The notes beneath the pieces were generated by a model. The model ran no database searches. It was not told the DNA's origin and worked only from the letters and a program-made list of their open reading frames with translations. The translations under genes were made by a program, and so were the position numbers. DNA of 64,000 nucleotides from Pectobacterium versatile (GTDB taxonomy: Bacteria > Pseudomonadota > Gammaproteobacteria > Enterobacterales > Enterobacteriaceae), in NCBI RefSeq assembly GCF_020166435.1, contig NZ_JAINZP010000003.1, positions 124,001 through 188,000 of the forward strand, read 5' to 3'. Each line of letters starts with the position of its first letter. Positions within the stretch are counted from its first letter, which is position 1. Below are positions 29,813 to 38,967 of this stretch, piece after piece.

Positions 29813-30028
29813 ATGAATCACACTGACTGGCACCCAGCGGATATTATCGCGGGATTACGGAAGAAAGGGACGACGCTGGCGGCGGTTTCCAGAGCAGCGG
29901 GGTTGGCGTCATCCACGCTGGCAAATGCGCTTACAAGACATTGGCCGAAAGGCGAGCGCTTGATTGCCGAAGCGATGGGGAAAAGGCCGGAAGAGATTTG
30001 GCCGTCGCGTTATTCAGGCGTGAAATGA
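29813..30028 (+). CDS. nlp: Nlp/Ner-like winged DNA-binding regulator (SfsB family)
   Basis: 71 aa, starting MNHTDWHPADIIAGLRKKGT, the SfsB/Nlp/Ner signature also found in phage Mu Ner. The helix-turn-helix TLAAVSRAAGLASSTLANAL is intact. The E. coli homologue is about 92 aa; this one stops shortly after IWPSRY. It is a small transcription factor of uncertain targets, possibly of phage origin. A perfect terminator hairpin follows. A diverged 3' fragment of a second copy lies near 46.2 kb on the other strand. Confidence 0.85.
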   Translation: MNHTDWHPADIIAGLRKKGTTLAAVSRAAGLASSTLANALTRHWPKGERLIAEAMGKRPEEIWPSRYSGVK

Positions 30029-30055
30029 GGGCAGGGAGTAGGGGAGATAAGCGAG

Positions 30056-30085
30056 AAAGCGCCATTCATCGATGGCGCTTTGTTT
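30056..30085 (+). terminator. Terminator after nlp-like gene
   Basis: Perfect 10-bp stem AAAGCGCCAT / ATGGCGCTTT, 6-base loop, then GTTT. Confidence 0.8.
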
Positions 30086-30126
30086 AAATGACTCAGCCAC
30101 ATGACCGAGTCATGCAGAGACCACCG

Positions 30127-30690
30127 CTATGGCGTTGCTTCTGGGTTCCCCATTCTTTCTTCAATAAAAAGAATGAGTGACTCAGCTTCTTTTTCATCAG
30201 AAAAATTACGAAGCGAAATAGGGATAGCAATTATATTATCAACGAGTAAAAATAAATGATTATCGATTTTATTAAGGTGAGAAATCGCATGCCATTTATA
30301 GAGACTGTATGAGCTTTCCGTTTCTCCGTAGATACCATCATTGTTTATCGTTATTTTTACCTTTGTTGGAAATACCCCTGAAGGATAGCTTTTTATTTTT
30401 CTGGTGAGTAATGAAAGTAAAATATAAAGTACGACTAGTGAAGCCGTAAGGTAAGGAAATAATTTTATGACTGGGTGGGCTTCACGTTCGCTGGATAAAA
30501 AAATGATCGCCAGTAATATAAAGAGCGACAAAAGTAACAAAACAAATGAAAGCATTGACAGGGAATTAATTATCCTGTGCTTATAACTCTGTCTCTTTTC
30601 ATTCCAGCTAGATATCGACTTAATACTCTTTTCATAGTCGTTTTGTGTTAACGTCTGGTGAATAATGAATTCTTTAATTTCTGTTTCCAT
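30127..30690 (-). CDS. YcxB-like membrane protein
   Basis: 187 aa. Two hydrophobic helices (about residues 45-67 and 77-96) are followed by a soluble C-terminal region with the YcxB-like pattern: strands ITINNDGIYGE, SLYKWHAISHL and LFLLVDNIIAIPISLRNF. The family is widespread and functionally uncharacterised. The gene is AT-rich compared with the backbone, suggesting recent acquisition, and stands alone between convergent nlp and the Sel1 gene. Confidence 0.6.
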   Translation of the reverse strand: METEIKEFIIHQTLTQNDYEKSIKSISSWNEKRQSYKHRIINSLSMLSFVLLLLSLFILLAIIFLSSEREAHPVIKLFPYLTASLVVLYILLSLLTRKIKSYPSGVFPTKVKITINNDGIYGETESSYSLYKWHAISHLNKIDNHLFLLVDNIIAIPISLRNFSDEKEAESLILFIEERMGNPEATP

Positions 30691-30821
30691 TTTCTTTACG
30701 ATCTCTATTATCCATACAATATTATATTCACATCGTGCATGAGATGTAGAGGATTTTTCTGTCTAATTTCCTCTCTGTACGTGAGAAGTAACAGTAGCCA
30801 CGTCGTCGAATGCGCTGAAAG

Positions 30822-30848
30822 GTTAAATAGCCCAGATCTCTGGGCTAT
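30822..30848 (-). terminator. Terminator downstream of Sel1-repeat gene
   Basis: Perfect stem ATAGCCCAG / CTGGGCTAT with a 4-base loop. Read on the minus strand it follows the Sel1 gene stop and is followed by TTTAACCTTT. Confidence 0.65.
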
Positions 30849-30880
30849 CAGTATGGAGAATCAAGCATTCACCGCGAGTG

Positions 30881-32335
30881 TTAACGCTCCTGTTGCCTCA
30901 ATATTCCCGCCTTAAGGACATCTACCTCCTCGCCGTTAATCGTGGCTGTCGCGGAGGTGACCTGAAATTTCAGATCGCTGAACTGGCAAAAATCGGATTG
31001 ATACTGCGGGAGCAGGGTTGATTCCTGGGAAAAAATGAATTTTTCTCCCATCATTCCGGCATCAAGGCTACTCAACCCAAAAGGCGGGAAGGCGAGTATT
31101 TGTTCGGCTGAAGCGCCTTCACTATTTTTGAGTCGCAGCGTGGCGCGAAAATTGGCGACTTCGCCTAATTTATTTGTATTGATAGAGAAATTAAGCTCGC
31201 ATTTATAGGGATTATTATTTCCACCGTATGGGCTAGATTCATGCTTTAACGTTAAAAGAGGTAATACGCCGCGGGTCGCTATTCTCTCGCGTTTGTCTTT
31301 TTCACACTGGCGAAAATAATTGTTATCTGTGCTCCCTGCGTATTTTTGAGCCTCATGACAATCTACGTCAACGTACTGGCCGCTGTAATACATCTGAGAT
31401 AAATAGCTGCTGGCACCAGTTAGGTCACGCTTATAGGCTTGTTCAAACAAGGTATAGGCTTTACCGTAATTGGCCTTGATAAGCACACCATTATAATACA
31501 TTTTTCCCAGACTCATTAATGCGTTATCATCGCCTTGTTTTGCTGCACGCTCATACCATTTTTCAGCTTCTGTCCCATCTGGGTAAACGCCCCAACGTCC
31601 TTTTTCGTATACTAACCCAAGTATATTTTGTGCTTCTCGATGGCCGCCTTCAGCAGCGACACGGAACCACTTCAACGCCTCAATATTCTCATTTTTAATA
31701 TCGGCATAGCCAAAATTATAGAAATGACCGACATGGAAATTAATTTCTGGATCGCCATCCTTTGCCCAGAATGTCGCGAGTCGCAGAATATCCTGCTGGC
31801 TAAAACCAATATGGGTGAAGAAGCGTTGAGTATCGGCATCGCCGCTAGTCAAATATCGTCTTACTGCTCGAATTAGTTTAGGGCGATAGGATATATCGCT
31901 ATCGGCAGCGGCTTTCGCGGAATAAATGTAATCGACAACCTTATCCATCACATCAACGGGTATTTTTATGTCGGCTCGGTTCATTTTTTCTGCGAACTGT
32001 TTGGCGCGAGCTTTATCCTGCGCCACGCCTTTGCCGTATTGATAAAAATACCAGACGTTGTAGCAGCCAACATTGCCGTCTATTTCACAGGCCTGCTGAT
32101 AATACTGGAGCGCTTGTATCGTATTTTGCGGGACGGTGATGCCATATTCATAGATGAACCCCAGCGTGCTCAATGCCTGCGGATCGTTGTCTTTCGCTAG
32201 CGCCGTCAACGCGGTTAATGCAGCCGCATCCTGCTGCGTGAGGCGTTTGTAGAGCGTATCTATCTTGTCATTTGCCTGGCTGATGGATACTGCCGATAGG
32301 CCGATCAGCGTGGCAAGAACGGTTTTCCTTATCAT
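30881..32335 (-). CDS. Periplasmic Sel1-repeat protein
   Basis: 484 aa. A signal peptide ends at about residue 21 (LSAVSISQA-ND). At least five Sel1-like helical repeats follow (for example ALSTLGFIYEYGITVPQNT, EAQNILGLVYEKGRWG, NALMSLGKMYYNGVLI). The last 130 residues are a non-repeat beta-rich domain. Sel1 repeats mediate protein contacts, often in envelope stress or secretion. No specific function can be assigned. It is monocistronic, with its own terminator. Confidence 0.7.
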   Translation of the reverse strand: MIRKTVLATLIGLSAVSISQANDKIDTLYKRLTQQDAAALTALTALAKDNDPQALSTLGFIYEYGITVPQNTIQALQYYQQACEIDGNVGCYNVWYFYQYGKGVAQDKARAKQFAEKMNRADIKIPVDVMDKVVDYIYSAKAAADSDISYRPKLIRAVRRYLTSGDADTQRFFTHIGFSQQDILRLATFWAKDGDPEINFHVGHFYNFGYADIKNENIEALKWFRVAAEGGHREAQNILGLVYEKGRWGVYPDGTEAEKWYERAAKQGDDNALMSLGKMYYNGVLIKANYGKAYTLFEQAYKRDLTGASSYLSQMYYSGQYVDVDCHEAQKYAGSTDNNYFRQCEKDKRERIATRGVLPLLTLKHESSPYGGNNNPYKCELNFSINTNKLGEVANFRATLRLKNSEGASAEQILAFPPFGLSSLDAGMMGEKFIFSQESTLLPQYQSDFCQFSDLKFQVTSATATINGEEVDVLKAGILRQQER

Positions 32336-32440
32336 CGATTTTATGTCCTTAATTCATTCCCTGAGTGAATAGCAATGTGTAGCAAAAGTGCCAATCAAGA
32401 CGGTGGTTTACCGTAAGCCGTGTCTTTCAGAGTCATCGCC

Positions 32441-33469
32441 TTAATCATCATCCTCATGATCCAACGCGATCTGCTGATTATTCCTCAACAGCGCCCATTT
32501 CCTGAACTGGGTCGGCGTCATCTCCATCTGCTGGGAAAAGGCGCGTCGGAAGGCGGTGTCTTCACTGTAACCACATTCGGCGGCGACCTGCTTGATATGG
32601 GTCATCGGGTTTTCAAGCAGTCGACAGGCCATTTCGATCCTGACGCGGGTAATAAAGTTTTTCGGGCTTTCCGCTGTGAGCTCTTTGAGCTTTCGGTGAA
32701 GCGTTCGGTCACTGAAATTCAGGGCGCTTGCTAATTCTTCTGCGGTAATTGACGGGTTCTCATAGCGGATGAGCTGTTCGGCACGCAGCAGCAAAGGATG
32801 TACGGTATTAATGAACCCCTGCGGAGCATAAATACGTTGAGAAAGGGGCTGGCTATCTGCTACTGCGATATCTGCTGCTAATTTTGCGAGCTTATGTCCG
32901 CCACTGCGGCGAATAATATGCAGGGCAAGTTCGACCCAGGACAGTGGCCCGCCAGTGGTAATGATGCCATCTTGTTCTTCCAGCGCTTTGCCCCATACCG
33001 GCTTTGCCTTCGGGTATTTCTGCTTAAACGTGTGGTAGAGCCACCATGTCGTGGTGCAGAACCGGCCATCCAGCAGCCCGGCCTCGGCCAGAATAAATCC
33101 CCCCGCACAGGCACCGCCTATCAGCGAGCCCTGTCGATATTGCTCCCTGAGCCACAGCGCGGATTCATTAACGGATGACATCGACATCGGTAATTTATCG
33201 GGCCCGAGCATCATTCCGGTTGCCAGCACGACATCCGACTTACCCACTGCGTCAAACGAACTGTCTACGTGAATCAGTCTCCCCTGCGCATCACGCACGG
33301 GCTTGCCGTCTGCACTGACGATGGACGTTTCAAAAGACAGCGGCGAGTCGGTAGAAGCGATGCTATCAGGCTGTGTAATGAGCGTCTGATTGACCATCCA
33401 GAAGATATCGGAAAGCCCAGATATGGCCGACTGCATGCTGCCCGGCAGCGCCATAATGGAGATGTGCAT
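32441..33469 (-). CDS. GlxA-type AraC regulator with DJ-1/PfpI domain
   Basis: 342 aa. Residues about 1-190 form a DJ-1/PfpI-like domain with the elbow GGACAGGFILAEAGLL, and residues about 230-330 form an AraC double helix-turn-helix ending in CGYSEDTAFRRAFSQQMEMTP. Such regulators (GlxA, FtrA, CdhR types) sense small metabolites. It is divergent from the hydrolase-azoR-yciI genes, 165 bp apart, and is their likely regulator. That link is inferred from arrangement. Confidence 0.85.
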   Translation of the reverse strand: MHISIMALPGSMQSAISGLSDIFWMVNQTLITQPDSIASTDSPLSFETSIVSADGKPVRDAQGRLIHVDSSFDAVGKSDVVLATGMMLGPDKLPMSMSSVNESALWLREQYRQGSLIGGACAGGFILAEAGLLDGRFCTTTWWLYHTFKQKYPKAKPVWGKALEEQDGIITTGGPLSWVELALHIIRRSGGHKLAKLAADIAVADSQPLSQRIYAPQGFINTVHPLLLRAEQLIRYENPSITAEELASALNFSDRTLHRKLKELTAESPKNFITRVRIEMACRLLENPMTHIKQVAAECGYSEDTAFRRAFSQQMEMTPTQFRKWALLRNNQQIALDHEDDD

Positions 33470-33634
33470 AGTGATTTTGCCTGTCAGACACGATTTGGCG
33501 AATTTTGCATGAACTATGTCAAATTTGCCATCTTACCGCAAGCATCAACCACGATTAACATTCAACCATTCGCTACCCCTGATGAAACGCATCGGGGAAA
33601 CCGGCAGCCGTATCACCCTTTCAGAGGAAAGCAT

Positions 33635-34408
33635 ATGACGCATTACCGCATTAAATGGCTCGGCCATCTGGCTATCGCGTTAGGTCTGGTGCTGTCTGCC
33701 AGCGTTCACAATGTTGCGGAGGCGGCAAAAATTAACAATATCGTCTTGGTCCACGGTGCCTTTGCCGATGGCTCCAGTTGGTCTGCCGTCACGGCTCGAC
33801 TACAGGAAATGGGATACCACGTAACTGCGGTGCAAAACCCGCTCACTTCCTTAGCGGATGACGTTGAAGCGACGGAGCGCGTGCTGCAAAGGCAGCAGGG
33901 CGATGTGCTGCTGGTGGGGCATTCATGGGCGGGGGCCGTCGTGACGCAGGCCGGTAATGATCCCAAGGTTCGCGGCATTGTCTATTTGTCGGCGCTGGTG
34001 CCAGACAGTGGAGAATCCGTCTCTGATTTATTGCAACGCCTGAAAGCGCCGATGGAAGGCATGGCACCCGATTCTAATGGCCTGATTTGGCTGGATAACC
34101 CCGAACAGTACCGTGAGGTGATGGCGGGTGATGTCCCCCTGAAAAAAGCACAGGCGCTGGCTGCGGTGCAACAGCCGATTGCTGCAAAAGCCTTTGGCGA
34201 TCGCGTTCAGCAGGCGGCGTGGAAAAATAAACCAACCTGGTATTTGTTGACGGAGAAGGACAAGGCATTAAATCCATCGATTCAGAAAGACATCGCGAGC
34301 CATATCGGTGCAAAGACACAGTCTATTTCGTCTAGCCATATGTCTCTGGTGTCACACCCGGAAGCTGTCGCGGATTTTATTGCTAGCGCAGCTAAAGCAG
34401 TTAAATAA
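33635..34408 (+). CDS. Exported alpha/beta hydrolase
   Basis: 257 aa; start chosen at MTHYRIKWLGHLAIALG after AGAGGAAAG. A signal peptide (about 28 residues, to VAEAA) precedes an alpha/beta hydrolase fold with NNIVLVHGAFADGSSW (oxyanion region), nucleophile elbow GHSWAG and the C-terminal catalytic His in SSSHMSLVSHPE. Substrate unknown; relatives are annotated as esterases or arylester hydrolases. It is the first gene of a short operon with azoR and a YciI-like gene. Confidence 0.8.
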   Translation: MTHYRIKWLGHLAIALGLVLSASVHNVAEAAKINNIVLVHGAFADGSSWSAVTARLQEMGYHVTAVQNPLTSLADDVEATERVLQRQQGDVLLVGHSWAGAVVTQAGNDPKVRGIVYLSALVPDSGESVSDLLQRLKAPMEGMAPDSNGLIWLDNPEQYREVMAGDVPLKKAQALAAVQQPIAAKAFGDRVQQAAWKNKPTWYLLTEKDKALNPSIQKDIASHIGAKTQSISSSHMSLVSHPEAVADFIASAAKAVK

Positions 34409-34442
34409 GTGAGCGTTGAAACTCAATGTAGGAGAAGTCATT

Positions 34443-35063
34443 GTGAACATTTTACATATAGACTCCAGTATTCTTGAGAGCGGTTCCGTTTCCCGACAGA
34501 TTTCTGCTGACGTTGTGGAACAGTTAGTCAAACAGCATCCGCAAGCCGTCGTCACTTATCGGGATGTGGTTAAAAATGAAATACGCCACTTAACCGGGCC
34601 GATTGCGGCGGGTTTCCGCCAAATAGCGTCTTCTTCAGCGGATGAAGCAACGCTGCGGGAACACCAACTCTCTGAAGCGTTGGTGGCGGAGTTTCTGGCG
34701 AATGATGTGATTGTCATTGGCGCGCCGATGTATAACTTTTCTGTCTCTAGCCAATTGAAATCGTGGCTGGATCGTCTTGCACAGGCAGGAAAGACCTTTA
34801 AATATACGGAAAAAGGCCCAGTAGGTTTATCTGGGGGAAGAACGGTTATTGTGGTTTCCTCCCGTGGTGGTTTCTATACCACGCCACCTTTTTTAGATAT
34901 GGATTTTCAGGAGCGCTATCTTCAGGGTTTTTTCCGCTTTCTTGGCATTACCGATATTCATTTCATCCGCGCAGAAGGTGCTTCAAAAGGGGATGAAATC
35001 AAGAATCGTGAAATCCAAAATGCGAAGTCCTCTATCCATTCTGTGGTTACATCCATAGCTTAA
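34443..35063 (+). CDS. AzoR-type FMN-dependent NADH:quinone/azo reductase
   Basis: 206 aa; GTG start preceded by AGGAG. It has the flavodoxin-like fold with the FMN-phosphate loop SSILESGSVSRQ, the GAPMYNFSVSSQLKSWLD motif and SSRGGFY. AzoR enzymes reduce quinones and azo compounds with NADH and protect against electrophile stress. Both neighbours share the strand, and the divergent GlxA-type regulator suggests inducible control. This is one of several azoreductase paralogues expected per genome. Confidence 0.88.
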   Translation: MNILHIDSSILESGSVSRQISADVVEQLVKQHPQAVVTYRDVVKNEIRHLTGPIAAGFRQIASSSADEATLREHQLSEALVAEFLANDVIVIGAPMYNFSVSSQLKSWLDRLAQAGKTFKYTEKGPVGLSGGRTVIVVSSRGGFYTTPPFLDMDFQERYLQGFFRFLGITDIHFIRAEGASKGDEIKNREIQNAKSSIHSVVTSIA

Positions 35064-35102
35064 AAAATATATAGCCAAACAATAATCATTGAGGTAGCAA
35101 TT

Positions 35103-35411
35103 ATGCTCTATGCCATTACGCTGTATTACACCAGCCCGAAAGATGAACTTGAAAAGAGTATTGACGCCCACAAAAAATGGCTGGCGGATAATATTAAAAA
35201 GGGAAATGTTATTTTTGCTGGCCCGTTGGAGGATGGTACAGGTGGGTTTATTTTAGCCTACGGGTTAGAACTTTCTGATATGGAAGACATTCTGGCCGAC
35301 GATCCCTTTGTCAATCTGGGATTAGTCAACACAGAGATAAAGGAAATTGAACCTGGAATTTGCTCGAGCCATTTCTATGGTGAATGGGCGGGGAATGCGA
35401 AGTCGTTGTAA
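35103..35411 (+). CDS. YciI-like protein
   Basis: 102 aa with the YCII fold: an N-terminal strand MLYAITLYY, the conserved HKKWLADNIKKGNVIFAGP region with the family His, and an acidic DDPFVNLGLV segment. YciI-like proteins are small ferredoxin-fold proteins with a putative His-Asp active site. Some are dehalogenases or muconolactone isomerase-like, but most are uncharacterised. It lies 39 bases after azoR and is the last gene of the operon. Confidence 0.8.
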   Translation: MLYAITLYYTSPKDELEKSIDAHKKWLADNIKKGNVIFAGPLEDGTGGFILAYGLELSDMEDILADDPFVNLGLVNTEIKEIEPGICSSHFYGEWAGNAKSL

Positions 35412-35445
35412 CTAGTCTGTAGATACCCTTACTTATTATAATTGC

Positions 35446-35477
35446 GCTAAAGCGCCATGCGAACATGGCGCTTTAGC
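35446..35477. terminator. Perfect 14-bp hairpin between convergent genes
   Basis: GCTAAAGCGCCATG-CGAA-CATGGCGCTTTAGC, a 14-bp stem with a tetraloop, sits between the convergent YciI and pva-type genes. There is no strong T-run, but its position fits a bidirectional 3' end. Its core resembles the nlp terminator stem. Confidence 0.6.
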
Positions 35478-35520
35478 ATCATCGTGGAATAAACCGCGTA
35501 TCGAAAAGTAATTTCCGGAT

Positions 35521-36654
35521 TTACAGCCCTGCGAATTTAAACGGCGTAGCGGGTTTAAAGTGCCCGGAAGCCTGACCAGAATAAATCGTACTTTGGTTTG
35601 GTCCTAAATCTAACTTGCTGGCGTTATTTCCACGCGGAGCAAAGTCGATCTTATTCAAATCAACCCAAAAAATATTGGGGGATACGGCAGACTCAAAAAA
35701 GTATTGCAGCGACTTATGATCAACAACGGTACGCCAGCGCGTTGAAGCGATATTTGGCATATTCGGTAATGAATAACCATAAGGGACCGAAACATTACGT
35801 ATGATACTGAATGCGGTGGCTAAGTCCGCCTTATCTTTTTCTATTTTACTTTTCTCTGCCACCCCTGGAATGAGTTTATTGGGTGCAACATTTTTCACAT
35901 AGAATGAGGCACGAACAAAACGATCGGCCGCGCGGTTCGTTCCCGGTAGCATCACATTGCCACCTATCTGATCCCAATAGGTATTCAGCGTCAACTGCTG
36001 ATCGAAAGTAGGGGAATTGGTCATCACCTGATAATCCTTATTATGGTGAATGACCTGCTTGCCATCGATATATTCAATAATTGCACTGTCACCGGATGAA
36101 TCGGATAAGGAGAGGTGAAGCGTTGCCTTTCTATCCTGATGTGGTAAGTCTTTTGTGACCAGTATAAATTTTCCCTCTTTCAGCGCCTTTACGGCTTCAT
36201 CGACGGTAGCAAAATTATCCAGTACATATTGTGCCCACGCAGCGACGCTTAAGCCTGGTTTTTGTGCCGTCGGTGCGGTTTTAGGATATTTAGATTCCGC
36301 CAGCCAGAGTACGTTGGCCGCCAACCCTTTTTCATTAACGCCATCGGTTGTAGAGGCCATGTTGACGTTACTGTCGAAAGCAGAGGCAATGACGCTGCCG
36401 TATTTTGATGTCCACTCTAATGATGGATATTTTCCAGCAGCGCCAGAGCGTTCTAATCCTCGTGGAAAAATCCAGAGATTAGTATCGGTATCGTCGGCCC
36501 AGTCCATTGAACGTGCGGTAACGGGGTAATCAGGATTCTGTGGATCCATATAAACGAACCGCGTACAGGCGAGTGAAACCGCTGAGCCTAGCGTTAATGC
36601 GGCTAATGACAGCGCGCATACCGTAGACTTAAGATGCTTATTATTTCTTATCAT
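35521..36654 (-). CDS. pva: Penicillin V acylase-type linear amide hydrolase (choloylglycine hydrolase family)
   Basis: 377 aa. A signal peptide of 29 residues ends so that Cys30 (SLA-CTRF) becomes the N-terminal nucleophile, the Ntn-hydrolase hallmark. Conserved Arg (CTR) and Asp (DWADD) and the MTNSPTFDQQ and NRAADRF segments fit the family. The Pectobacterium atrosepticum enzyme of this type is a characterised periplasmic penicillin V acylase, and Gram-negative members can also deacylate N-acyl homoserine lactones. I infer either role; the natural substrate cannot be decided here. Confidence 0.85.
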   Translation of the reverse strand: MIRNNKHLKSTVCALSLAALTLGSAVSLACTRFVYMDPQNPDYPVTARSMDWADDTDTNLWIFPRGLERSGAAGKYPSLEWTSKYGSVIASAFDSNVNMASTTDGVNEKGLAANVLWLAESKYPKTAPTAQKPGLSVAAWAQYVLDNFATVDEAVKALKEGKFILVTKDLPHQDRKATLHLSLSDSSGDSAIIEYIDGKQVIHHNKDYQVMTNSPTFDQQLTLNTYWDQIGGNVMLPGTNRAADRFVRASFYVKNVAPNKLIPGVAEKSKIEKDKADLATAFSIIRNVSVPYGYSLPNMPNIASTRWRTVVDHKSLQYFFESAVSPNIFWVDLNKIDFAPRGNNASKLDLGPNQSTIYSGQASGHFKPATPFKFAGL

Positions 36655-37063
36655 TTAATTTCTCCATGTTTATTATCAGAGGTGAGCCGTTTACTAATCT
36701 TACCGATGATTATAGTCAGTGATTTATTTATGGCAGGCAGGTGTTCTAAAAATAAATATAACAATGCGTGTTGATTAGTTTATTTATTATTATTCGATGA
36801 GAATGTCTTTTTTGATAGTTCGTTTATTTTAGGTTTATTTTCAATAGATCCTCGCATTAAAACGAACGTTGCATAAAACGCGTTGAGACGGTTGTCGTCG
36901 CACCCACATAACGTAAAAATAGGTCAATATTTCACCCAGTGCTTAACCTAACCGCCAACTGGCGGTAAACTGGTGGAATGATTTTTTGAGCGATTTTCAC
37001 TGTGGGCGCTCGCCCACAGGCGTATCGATTCCGTTTCCTCTTTTTCAGTGAGCTATCTGGCCT
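36655..37063. other. 409-bp intergenic region, no gene seen
   Basis: Divergent region between the pva-type and DUF3750 genes. The first 250 bp are AT-rich and should hold the pva promoter. A short palindrome CCGCCAACTGGCGG lies at 36952-36965, upstream of the plus-strand gene. I see no conserved operator. Confidence 0.5.
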
Positions 37064-37837
37064 ATGACGTACCTCAAATTCTTGGGGATTGGGTTTATTT
37101 GTGTGCTGTTGCTGTCTTTTTGGCAAAGCTGGGCGCAATCAACGCGTAACGGCGAAACGTTTAATGGGCAAAGCTGGTGGTCTGCCAAACGTGATTCTTC
37201 CGGCTTGGCGCCGAACCCTGTGCAATTTCGCCAGACTGCTATCGTGCAGGTTTATGCTGCGCCGACGTACGGCTGGCGTGGGCTGGTGGCGGTACATCCG
37301 TGGATCATTTTCAAGAAAGCGGGGGAAACCCAATATCGCCGTTATGAGGTCGTGAGCTGGGGGAGCGATAACGTCGTCCGTCTTAACCGTTCGGTGGCCG
37401 ATGCTTATTGGTATGGTGCGAAGCCGAAGCTCTTGGTAGAGCACCGTGGCGACAAGGCGGAAGCGATGATTCCGCAGATTGAAGCTGCGATCAAAAGCTA
37501 TCCGTGGCCGAATACTTACCACGCCTGGCCGGGGCCGAACAGTAATACGTTTCTGGCGCACATTGGCCGCGAAGTGCCCGCGCTCAAGCTGGATATGCCC
37601 GCTAATGCCATTGGTAAAGATTACCGTCCGATCACGCGCCCAGTGGGGCTGTCGCCATCGGGAAGTGGCGTGCAAATCTCGCTGTTGGGCGTGCTGGGCA
37701 TCACGATGGGCATTGAAGAGGGAATTGAGGCCAACATTCTGGGGCTGAACATGGGCGTGGATATGAACCCGCCCGCGCTGCGTTTACCCTTTGTTGGCCG
37801 CCTCGGCTATGAAAAAACGGGTAGTGAAGAAGGCTGA
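37064..37837 (+). CDS. DUF3750-family membrane-anchored protein
   Basis: 257 aa. A hydrophobic N-terminal segment (residues 7-24, FLGIGFICVLLLSFWQ) acts as signal or anchor. The DUF3750 body has VQVYAAPTYGWRG, the strand HPWIIFKK and the pattern YPWPNTYHAWPGPNSNTF. A conserved His/Trp/Asn-rich core suggests an enzyme or binding site, but no function is established. It is a single gene between divergent pva and convergent lysR. Confidence 0.7.
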   Translation: MTYLKFLGIGFICVLLLSFWQSWAQSTRNGETFNGQSWWSAKRDSSGLAPNPVQFRQTAIVQVYAAPTYGWRGLVAVHPWIIFKKAGETQYRRYEVVSWGSDNVVRLNRSVADAYWYGAKPKLLVEHRGDKAEAMIPQIEAAIKSYPWPNTYHAWPGPNSNTFLAHIGREVPALKLDMPANAIGKDYRPITRPVGLSPSGSGVQISLLGVLGITMGIEEGIEANILGLNMGVDMNPPALRLPFVGRLGYEKTGSEEG

Positions 37838-37853
37838 AGCTCGCGCTTCACCT

Positions 37854-38756
37854 TTATGCGCCGCATTGCCGCAGATGTGTCAGCAGGTTAGCGACTTCAG
37901 GTTGTAACGTCGCGCTGGATTTCACGCCCAGCCAGAGCTGGCGTGAAGCCCACTCGTCAGTGAGACTGATGGCACGTAACTCGGTGCCGAGCACTCCTGG
38001 GCGAATTGCCCCTTCCGGCAAGACGCTGATCCCCAGCCCTGCTTCGATCATGCGACAAATGCCGTCAAAGCTGCTGACCTGCACCCGCAGGCGCAGCACT
38101 CTCCCCAGCTCATCTGAGGCATCTTTTAGCTGTTTCAGCAACGAACTGCCGTTATTGAGGCCGACGTAGTCGTAGCCCAGAGTGTCGTTAAAGCTGACTT
38201 CTGGCCGCACGGAAAGCGGGTGATGTGGCGGAACGAGTACGACAAGCTTGTCCTGACGATAAGGAATCTTCTCGACCCCCTGTGAACCGACATTGTCCGC
38301 GAAGATGCCGATATCGGCTTCGCCCATCGCCAGCGCCGTCACCACGGTTTTACTGAGCTTTTCCTCCAGGTTAATACGAATGAGCGGTCGTGCCAGCAGG
38401 AACGACGCTAGATCCTGTGGAAGAAACTGAATAATCGCTGAGGTATTCGCCCACATGTGTACGTGGCCGCGCACGCCAACGGCGTAGTCGTTCATTTCAC
38501 TCGCCATACGCTCCACGTTGCTCAACACATTGCGCGCGTGATTCACCAATTCCTTTCCTGCCGGGGTTAACGTCAGGCCGCGCGGCATTCGAATAAACAG
38601 CGCACAGTCCACGGTGCGCTCCAGCTCGGCGATACGCTTGCTCAGGGCTGAAAGCGTAATGTGGAATTTTTCTGCGGCTTTGGTCAGGCTACCCGTTTGG
38701 GCAACCTGCAAAAAGATGCGGAGCGACTGGAGGTCAAAGTGCGTTGGGTTAATCAT
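37854..38756 (-). CDS. LysR-family transcriptional regulator
   Basis: 300 aa with the N-terminal LysR winged helix (LQSLRIFLQVAQTGSLTKAAEKFHITLSALS type, residues 9-65) and a periplasmic-binding-like effector domain. It is divergent from the glyoxalase-fold and TauE/SafE genes, which it may control. Effector unknown. Confidence 0.88.
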   Translation of the reverse strand: MINPTHFDLQSLRIFLQVAQTGSLTKAAEKFHITLSALSKRIAELERTVDCALFIRMPRGLTLTPAGKELVNHARNVLSNVERMASEMNDYAVGVRGHVHMWANTSAIIQFLPQDLASFLLARPLIRINLEEKLSKTVVTALAMGEADIGIFADNVGSQGVEKIPYRQDKLVVLVPPHHPLSVRPEVSFNDTLGYDYVGLNNGSSLLKQLKDASDELGRVLRLRVQVSSFDGICRMIEAGLGISVLPEGAIRPGVLGTELRAISLTDEWASRQLWLGVKSSATLQPEVANLLTHLRQCGA

Positions 38757-38967
38757 GGTTTATCGAGCTTCCTCGGTGGTCTGAAAAACACGTCAGTGAC
38801 CAGTGTGTTGATGCAGAGCAGCGTGTTGTCACTTTTCTTATGGCACGCTTACTCTATCACAGTAGGCGGTTTTCCTATCAGGAAAGGGTCATTGAGTATT
38901 CAGGGATTATCAAAAGACCGCGTTACTCCTAGGATGTGAGAAATATCGTTCAGGATAGGACCTATCA

